A stretch of 15,268 nt of DNA from Ophryocystis elektroscirrha (taxonomy: Eukaryota; Apicomplexa; Conoidasida; Neogregarinorida; Ophryocystidae). The translations under genes were made by a program, and so were the position numbers. Location of the stretch: the NCBI GenBank assembly GCA_030141585.1, contig JAQIFP010000108.1, positions 36,891 to 52,158 on the forward strand, read 5' to 3'. The notes beneath the pieces are model-generated. The model did not search any database and was not told where the DNA came from. It was given only the letters and a program-made list of their open reading frames with translations. Shown piece after piece: positions 9,415 through 15,268 of the stretch; position 1 is the first letter of the stretch, and the number at the start of each line of letters is the position of its first letter.

Positions 9415-11204
9415 TTAATAATTACGTTTGCCGAAATGAAGATAACGCGCAATATTCAATACAATAGACTGCCAATGGAGAACTAAAACACTCAGGCTAG
9501 ATCTAATAAAACAATTCGAAAAGTGATATTAATTACGGATTTTGCAGAAATTCAATTGGAAACCTTTCTAAAGCTATAGCGGGCCTTGAAAATGGAAACT
9601 GGATGCTATTCATTAATACTAGCTCTATTCTTTGTCTGCTCCAGGAGTCTATTAGCTTTTGATTTATTCGAGTTTGCCTAACAAAATGTAATATAAGCTA
9701 TATTTAAACAATACGTATAAATATATATATTGCTAATATCAGTAATTTTATGCACATTACATATTTAGTTCATATTACACATGTCAAGACCAATAAACAT
9801 TTCCAAAGAAATGTGTATTAAGTACATATAAAATACATTATAATTCATGTATTATTCTAAATAATACATTATGGTAAACTTGTTATCAATATTTTAGCTA
9901 TCCACATAAATAATAATGATATATATATATATATATATTATATGAACTTTCCCAAATGATAAAAGAATATATGATTGATTATTAGCACTTACATAATAAA
10001 ATTTTTAAGTGGCTGTAGTATGTTGTCACAGCAAACTACTGGTAACATAAAACTTTGAGCATATAATAATTTGTCTATTTCAGGATAGCTTTGAAAGTTG
10101 AAGAATGGATCCAACGTGACAGATATCATATTAGTACAGATACTGACTTCTAATCCGTGTATAAAATATTTGCTGTTCAATAGTTTAAAAGTGCTTATCT
10201 TACCCATAGTATATACGCCTTATGTTAACATTAGGATATGCTTTTAATAACTCCTGGTTATTCTCATTTAATTGAGCAGCCACATAGTAATCGAGTAAGT
10301 CATCTTTTTGAGCAATGTATAATCTGTTAATTAAAATAATTGTTAATGTAAGCAAATAAAGTTAGACTAATGCAACCCTTAATATGAATAAATTATAAAG
10401 TGGAATCTAATATTTATGGAATATAAATAGTATTATAAAAACCTTATTAAACTTAAATTATTAATATTAATATAATTTGTTTATTTATATAGATAATTAC
10501 GTTTTGAAAGAGTATCGACAAATATTCATACGAGAACTTGGATTCACAGCTTCAGTATATACAAGTTTAGCTACTCCCTGTTTATACAGTGTAGCGCAAA
10601 ACTTCAGCAGAGGCTCTCTTTCTGAAAACTGTCCTGCTTGACAAAGTCTGCATAGTAATAACACTTATTATTAACATACAATCGGAAATTAGTTTCAGGA
10701 TTGTTTTCTGAATTACAATAATAAAATTGGCTTCTTGGATCTAATGCAGCAACCGTCTCCACTAATTTGTTACATAACAATTAAGATACGTTACCAGAAC
10801 CGCCAGAATCAATAAGCGCTCTTATTGGTATATCAAAGCGGAAATAAGTCAAAAAGTCATATGAAGGCGTGTACTCCCCATTCGGCAAATTATTATAGGC
10901 ATGACTTCTTGGATGAATAACTTTTTCCACTATCATTTGTAATTGTTTCTCAGTCATTTCATCTTCATCACAGTTTGCATACTTGTGATTTGTGCTAATC
11001 GGTTGATCAGGATCTACGGCTCCCACCCAGTCATTTTTACCCTCATCTGAACCAGTAATAGGATCTGAAGAAAATCTTTGAGAGCGGCCTACGGGACTAG
11101 TAAACCATAAATGGATAATTTGATCGTCATGACTATACGGAATTCGCATAAAATAACAATTAAAAGGTACCCAAAATCTGAATGGTGTTACAATTATGAT
11201 GAAA

Positions 11205-11244
<40 letters not shown>

Positions 11245-13900
11245 AAATAATAAACATATTACTGAATTGTATTACTAAAATAAATTAGTATAATATAGAC
11301 TAATAGATAAAATTATCTTTAATGTATAAAATATAATTATAAATGAGTAATTGACAATAATAAACTTCGACTTTAAGAACATATAAACTGCAAAGCAGTA
11401 ATTAACAATTATGTGATTTTTTGAATATATTCACCAATTTCAATAGTATACATCATAACTTCTTTTATATGCAAACTAATAAATTTATAATCTTACTTGT
11501 ATTTAACTCATCTATAACTATTGAAGAATATGAATCATATTTGTATTGTTAACTATTTATACATATAATAACAATAATTTTACATATTATTAAAATAGTT
11601 TGAATTATACCTTAACATATCAGTTTCAATGATAACTTGAGCTATGTATGGAACATTTTCTACCGAAAATAAAGTAAGCTCCACGTGACTTGAAGTTGCA
11701 TGATTCCAAGACCATTGACTAGAGTCTAATCAGTGAGATATTATTACAAAACAAAACAATAAGTACAACTATATTATAATTATATAAAATTATTATAAAG
11801 GTTTCTAATGCTGAAAATTACAATAGGTATTTTGAAATTTATATATATAACTATATCTATATATATTTATATATATAGAAATACTCATATATATTTATGC
11901 ACAAAACTATATCTATATTTATAGATATAATTACATCTATGTATATATTAATATATAAGTATGTATACATATATATATATATATACTTATTTATATAACT
12001 ATATCTATATTTGTTTATATTTGTGATTATATTAATACACATTTATATATATATATATATATATATATTTATGCATTTAACTATATCTATATATATTTAT
12101 ACATTTAATTACATTTATATATACTTATTTATATAACTATATCTATATATATACTTGTATAAATAACTATATCTATATATTTACTTGTATAAATAACTAT
12201 ATCTATATATATACTTGTATAAATAACTATATCTATATATATACTTGTATAAATAACTATATCTATATATATACTTGTATAAATAACTATATCTATATAT
12301 ATACTTGTATAAATAACTATATCTATATATATTGATATATATAGTTACGTCTATATATAATTATTTATATAACTATATATATCATTATTTATATATATTT
12401 GTATATAATCACAATTATCATAAGTATATTTCTATTAATTTAATATAATCACCCAGCATCTATATAACTCATAATTTTCACATTTAACTATATTTTGTCA
12501 TTAATATTTAATATTTAATTTGTCATATTAAATTATATATGCACAACTAATGATAGTTTTTATCTTCAAATATATATTTTTCAAATAATCATGAAGTATG
12601 CATTCCTTATTTGAACCTTACCCTGTAAATGAATATTTCGTTTTTGACGAGTGATAACAGGATGCCCCACACGATTAATTTTATTGTAATGACGTTCCAT
12701 AAGAATTTTCTTTGTATTTGGGTCTGTAAGATGCCAAATTTGCTGCCAAAGCGTTGACTTAGGTAATCTTTTTTTTATTGGTTTTATTTCCTCTTCTCTC
12801 CAATAGTCTTTACTAAACCTTTTTTTAAGAATTGCAGCTTCAGCAACAGAGCCACAATAACTAAGATTTTTAAAATTATTCTCCCTTTTTAATCCTTCAT
12901 GTTTGTGTAAAACTGAATTTTCTTTATCCATAGACAGCTTTACAGCTTCTACTTTAGCAAGATTTATTTTGGGAATAAAGGGCCGTTGTTTTACAGGATT
13001 TTTTGAAGTTACAATTTGTGGGTGCTTTTTAGTAACAACTTTATTAGAACGATTTTCAAAGCTGCTAACTTTCGGTATTTGCTTAGGAGCAACACTAAAT
13101 TTTTTGGGTACTGATTTAAACAAAACTTCTTTTTTACATGAAGGATTTGTTTTTTTTAAAAAAACAAGCTCCTTTTTAATTGGTGTTGATTTTTTGGTAA
13201 TATGAAAATTTATTTCATGTTTTTTTATTTGTTGTGGTTTTTTTGTGTCGTCAAATAACGTACTTGATAACCAAGAAAAGAAATAATTTGCGGCATATAT
13301 TAATATTGAGGGTCTTTCGTTATTTAAGTTTGTACTCCCCTCTTCAGGTATTGAGGCAATATTTGGTTTTTTATAAGTTTTTTCCGTGTATATTTTTAAA
13401 TCATCAATTGATTTCAATAACTTAACACTTCTATATGAATCTTTTATATCTTCAAGCTTATTAGACAAAATTTCAGAAGCTGTATCACATATATTTAATG
13501 ATTTGTTTCCAATAGATTTGATTGATCTATATGTTTGATCTTTATTAGATCTATGCGTAATTGGAGTTTCTTGATCAATTGTAACATCATCAAAACATAG
13601 TTCTTTTTTACTATTTGAACTATTAGAATTAATGTAAGGTTTAAATGATGTAAAATTACTAAGAGAATTTACACCGTAAACTGACTCTGAAGGTATAACA
13701 TAATTCGATTTAATTTGATGTGAATCAAAACAAATTAATTCATTTTCCTGTGACAAACGATTATTTAGAAAACATGAGAACGCTTTAGGTTTATTTATAA
13801 ACACATTTGATTCATCAAAAATATAACTAGGAGATTTAGGTTCTGTTGTCGAGTCAGTCTGACTCGAATGCACATCCTCAAGCTTCAAATACGTCTCCAT
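9415..13900 (-). CDS. Unrecognised 844-aa protein, 9 exons
   Basis: Exons on the minus strand: 13900-12622, 11725-11611, 11177-10795, 10761-10680, 10647-10501, 10323-10204, 10172-9993, 9677-9537 and 9502-9415. Every join uses GT-AG and keeps the phase, giving 844 aa ending at TAA 9417-9415. Introns are 896, 433, 33, 32, 177, 31, 315 and 34 nt. I do not recognise the family. Residues 1-~370 are Ser/Asn/Lys-rich and look disordered, with lysine-rich repeats such as KKSTPIKKE. From ~385 a basic ordered stretch appears (STLWQQIWHLTDPNTKKILM), and residues ~430-844 look like one large globular region: VPYIAQVIIETDMLRFWVPF, DDQIIHLWFTSPVGRSQRF, DFLTYFRFDIPIRALIDSGG, DDLLDYYVAAQLNENNQ and LIDSWSRQRIELVLMNSIQF. 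No signal peptide or convincing membrane helix is visible. The last two exons are less certain because they add no recognisable motif, but their phases fit. The N-terminal exon alone is 426 codons open. Confidence 0.75.
11210..11240. repeat. (TA)n tract in intron 2 of the 844-aa gene
   Basis: About 30 nt of TA repeat just upstream, in transcription order, of the 3' splice site at 11178-11179 in the 433-nt intron 11178-11610. Confidence 0.85.
12135..12334 (+). repeat. 30-nt tandem minisatellite, six full copies plus a partial
   Basis: Six consecutive 30-nt units (AACTATATCTATATATATAC then TTGTATAAAT) begin at 12135, 12165, 12195, 12225, 12255 and 12285, with a partial seventh from 12315. The only difference I see among the full copies is one base in the second. 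Degenerate relatives (AACTATATCTATAT) extend the array leftward over about 11850-12130. It lies in the 896-nt first intron of the 844-aa gene. The segment ACTTGTAT...TAACTAT resembles the 39-nt dispersed repeat. Confidence 0.92.
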
Positions 13901-14332
13901 TATAATGATAAAACAAAATATTTAAACCGTAGTATATAAAAATATAAAGTGGCTACCCACATTGACGTTTTTTATTAAAAAAAATAAGAATACAACAACA
14001 TTTCACTATTGTATACTACAGGATTACAAGTAATTATCTTTAAAAACTTTCACGCATATATTATATTATATATATATATATATATATATACAAAATACAT
14101 TATATATTATAAATTATATATCTACAGCTTAAATTGCATTTACTACCAAAAATAATTATTCATTATTAACAAGCTATTTATAAGGGGTTTAAATATTTTT
14201 ATACGTTGTTACACAGCATATAATGTACTAAGCTTCCTATCGTTATCAAGTAAAAAATTTGTTAATTTTTTTATAATACGTTATATGCAGTTTAATCGTA
14301 TATATATATATATATATATATACATTTATTTA

Positions 14333-14368
<36 letters not shown>

Positions 14369-14393
14369 AAAATATCTATTATATATATTAAAT
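13901..14393. other. Intergenic AT-rich region with several (TA)n tracts
   Basis: This lies upstream of the minus-strand 844-aa gene and of the plus-strand short gene at 14394, so it is a divergent promoter region if the latter is real. (TA)n tracts occur near 14066-14091, 14300-14321 and 14337-14365. No conserved coding segment or structured RNA was seen. Confidence 0.55.
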
Positions 14394-14669
14394 ATGATGG
14401 ACGCCTATAAAGTATATTACATAATTTGTATTTAATGCATATATATATATATATCTATATCTTTATTTATATTATGTAAATTTTGATTACTAAGAGCGAA
14501 GTTGGTGAGACAAGTAGGTAATAAGATTGGTATAAAGGAAGAATATGAATTTGAAGAAATAAAGGAATTATTGTCAAGTTACGCTTTATCAAGCAAAAGT
14601 GCTCGAAATTTAACATTAAGAGCTGCATGTGCATATATCGTTATTCGAATAAAGGGCTTGCATCAATGA
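14394..14669 (+). CDS. Doubtful short gene with weak ORC6-like pattern
   Basis: The 56 codons ending at TGA 14667-14669 form a frame with convincing amino-acid use (LVRQVGNKIGIKEEYEFEEI ... LSSKSARNLTLRAACAYIVI). A possible first exon 14394-14411 (MMDAYK) is followed by a donor GTATAT; an acceptor at 14500-14501, eight bases after a branch-point-like TACTAA, joins it in frame (90-nt intron) to give 61 aa. The pattern of a short start, LVxxVGxKIGI, a helix, an LSSKSAR turn and an alanine-rich helix resembles the N-terminal cyclin-fold domain of origin recognition subunit ORC6, but this rests on memory of the family pattern, not an alignment. The frame stays open for 25 codons after the TGA (to TAA 14745-14747), and that part (IVAKLSLNYQ) also fits the family. 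It could thus be a truncated copy, a pseudogene, or a gene whose structure I have missed. Confidence 0.35.
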
Positions 14670-14743
14670 ATTGCCCAGATAGTTGCAAAACTATCTTTAA
14701 ATTACCAAAATATCACTACAGATTGCCAGCTAACAATTTTTTT

Positions 14744-15042
14744 TTAATTCAGTTTTATGTTTTTTGTTTTTGTATAATATAGGTTGGGGCATATATATGG
14801 CTGCTGCTTATTTTCACAGCGAATTATCATACCACAGCCCAAAAAAAACCCAAATGTTATTCCTCCTCCTATCTAGGTTAAATTTGTAACTATTATTCAA
14901 TTGTTTTACCATAGAAATAGGAATTAGCATTAATCTCCGTCGCACTATTGCCCCATAAGTTCCAGAAATCAAACCAAATGCTAAGCCTACAGTCCCTCCT
15001 AGGCGCACTCCATTCTTTACGTTCTCAAGGCAATTTATAACC
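14744..15042 (-). CDS. Romo1/Mgr2 family mitochondrial inner-membrane protein, 5' end missing
   Basis: Romo1 (animals) and Mgr2 (yeast) are small two-helix inner-membrane proteins; Mgr2 is a lateral gatekeeper of the TIM23 translocase. Two minus-strand exons are clear: 15042-14910 and 14872-14744, split by a 37-nt GT-AG intron. The first encodes CLENVKNGVRLGGTVGLAFG and LISGTYGAIVRRRLMLIP; the second IGGGITFGFFLGCGMIIRC plus a short tail ending KNIKLN at TAA. The paired glycine-rich helices and the GG-TFG-F-G-G-IRC motif are diagnostic of the family. The start is unresolved: ATG 15053 is followed two codons later by an in-frame TGA, so I take AG at 15044-15043 as an acceptor and expect a first exon further upstream, in the AT repeat or beyond the right edge. 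It is convergent with the short plus-strand frame. Confidence 0.8.
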
Positions 15043-15053
15043 CTTCAAATCAT

Positions 15054-15268
15054 GTAATATAAATTTATATTTATGTCTATAATATTAATATATATATGAT
15101 TATTAATTATATATAATAATTAAGTATATATAATAATTTGATTATTATATATATAACTATATATTATTATTATATATATATATATATTTATATATATACA
15201 TATATATAAATTACATATATATATGTATATATACATATATATATATATGATTTGCTTTTAAGTACTAA
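15054..15268. repeat. AT-repeat-rich right edge
   Basis: Nearly pure A/T sequence with interrupted (TA)n and TAATAAT runs, densest at about 15165-15250. It probably forms the first intron or promoter of the Romo1/Mgr2 gene. The last ~20 nt have mixed sequence (minus strand TTAGTACTTAAAAGC), and GTACTT there could be a donor, but this cannot be tested within the window. Confidence 0.5.

Noticed and set aside
12135..12334. CRISPR array
   Set aside because: The 30-nt units abut with no spacers, the sequence is AT-only repeat inside a eukaryotic intron, and no cas genes are present.
12903..13205. 100-codon plus-strand ORF
   Set aside because: It is antisense to the long first exon of the 844-aa gene, which has better coding character; likewise 7889-8128 opposite the 547-aa gene and 2387-2578 opposite CCT2 exon 6.
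14667..15047. TGA reassigned to a sense codon (in-frame TGA in the ORC6-like frame and upstream of Romo1)
   Set aside because: No in-frame TGA occurs in the well-supported exons of CCT2, Arp10, IscU or the two long orphan genes, tryptophan is always TGG there, and IscU and Arp10 end naturally at TGA.
1..15268. Microsporidian or prokaryotic origin
   Set aside because: Intron density, a full mitochondrial presequence on IscU, and dynactin and Romo1/Mgr2 homologues argue against both.
1..15268. tRNA, rRNA or transposase genes
   Set aside because: No T-arm-like GGTTCRANNCC box, rRNA signature, reverse transcriptase, transposase motif or long terminal repeat was seen on reading; a covariance-model search was not possible.

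Overview
This window comes from a nuclear genome of a very A+T-rich eukaryote. The genes are split by spliceosomal GT-AG introns, and long (TA)n tracts fill the intergenic DNA and many introns. The gene set points to a eukaryote with mitochondria (or a mitochondrion-derived organelle) and a dynein/dynactin system: a CCT chaperonin subunit, a dynactin Arp10/Arp11-type actin-related protein, mitochondrial IscU and a Romo1/Mgr2-type inner-membrane protein. An opisthokont (an unusual AT-rich fungus or a reduced animal) would fit, but the sequence does not settle the lineage. Nothing prokaryotic, viral or transposon-like was recognised.

Layout, left to right. 1-135: an eight-copy 17-nt minisatellite running to the window edge. 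192-371 (-): the first exons of an SDS22-like leucine-rich-repeat protein. 536-3866 (-): CCT beta in 13 exons, 531 aa, fully reconstructed. 3998-6181 (-): Arp10/Arp11 in 6 exons, 358 aa. 6411-7271 (+): IscU in 4 exons, 151 aa. 7282-8925 (-): an intronless 547-aa protein I do not recognise. 9415-13900 (-): a 9-exon, 844-aa protein I do not recognise, with a long low-complexity N-terminal half and a globular-looking C-terminal half. 14394-14669 (+): a short, doubtful gene with a weak ORC6-like pattern. 14744-15042 (-): the 3' exons of a Romo1/Mgr2 homologue. The rest is AT-repeat DNA.

The main structural theme is a two-class intron population. About half of the introns I could place are near-minimal (30-41 nt). 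Most others are 150-900 nt, and most of these carry (TA)n tracts or tandem repeats. One 39-nt sequence occurs twice in a CCT beta intron and once, inverted, in an Arp10 intron, and it resembles the 30-nt minisatellite unit in the first intron of the 844-aa gene. The genes show no shared pathway; they are unrelated housekeeping genes packed between repeats. All exon joins were worked out by hand from reading phase, GT-AG signals and family conservation; no transcript data were available.
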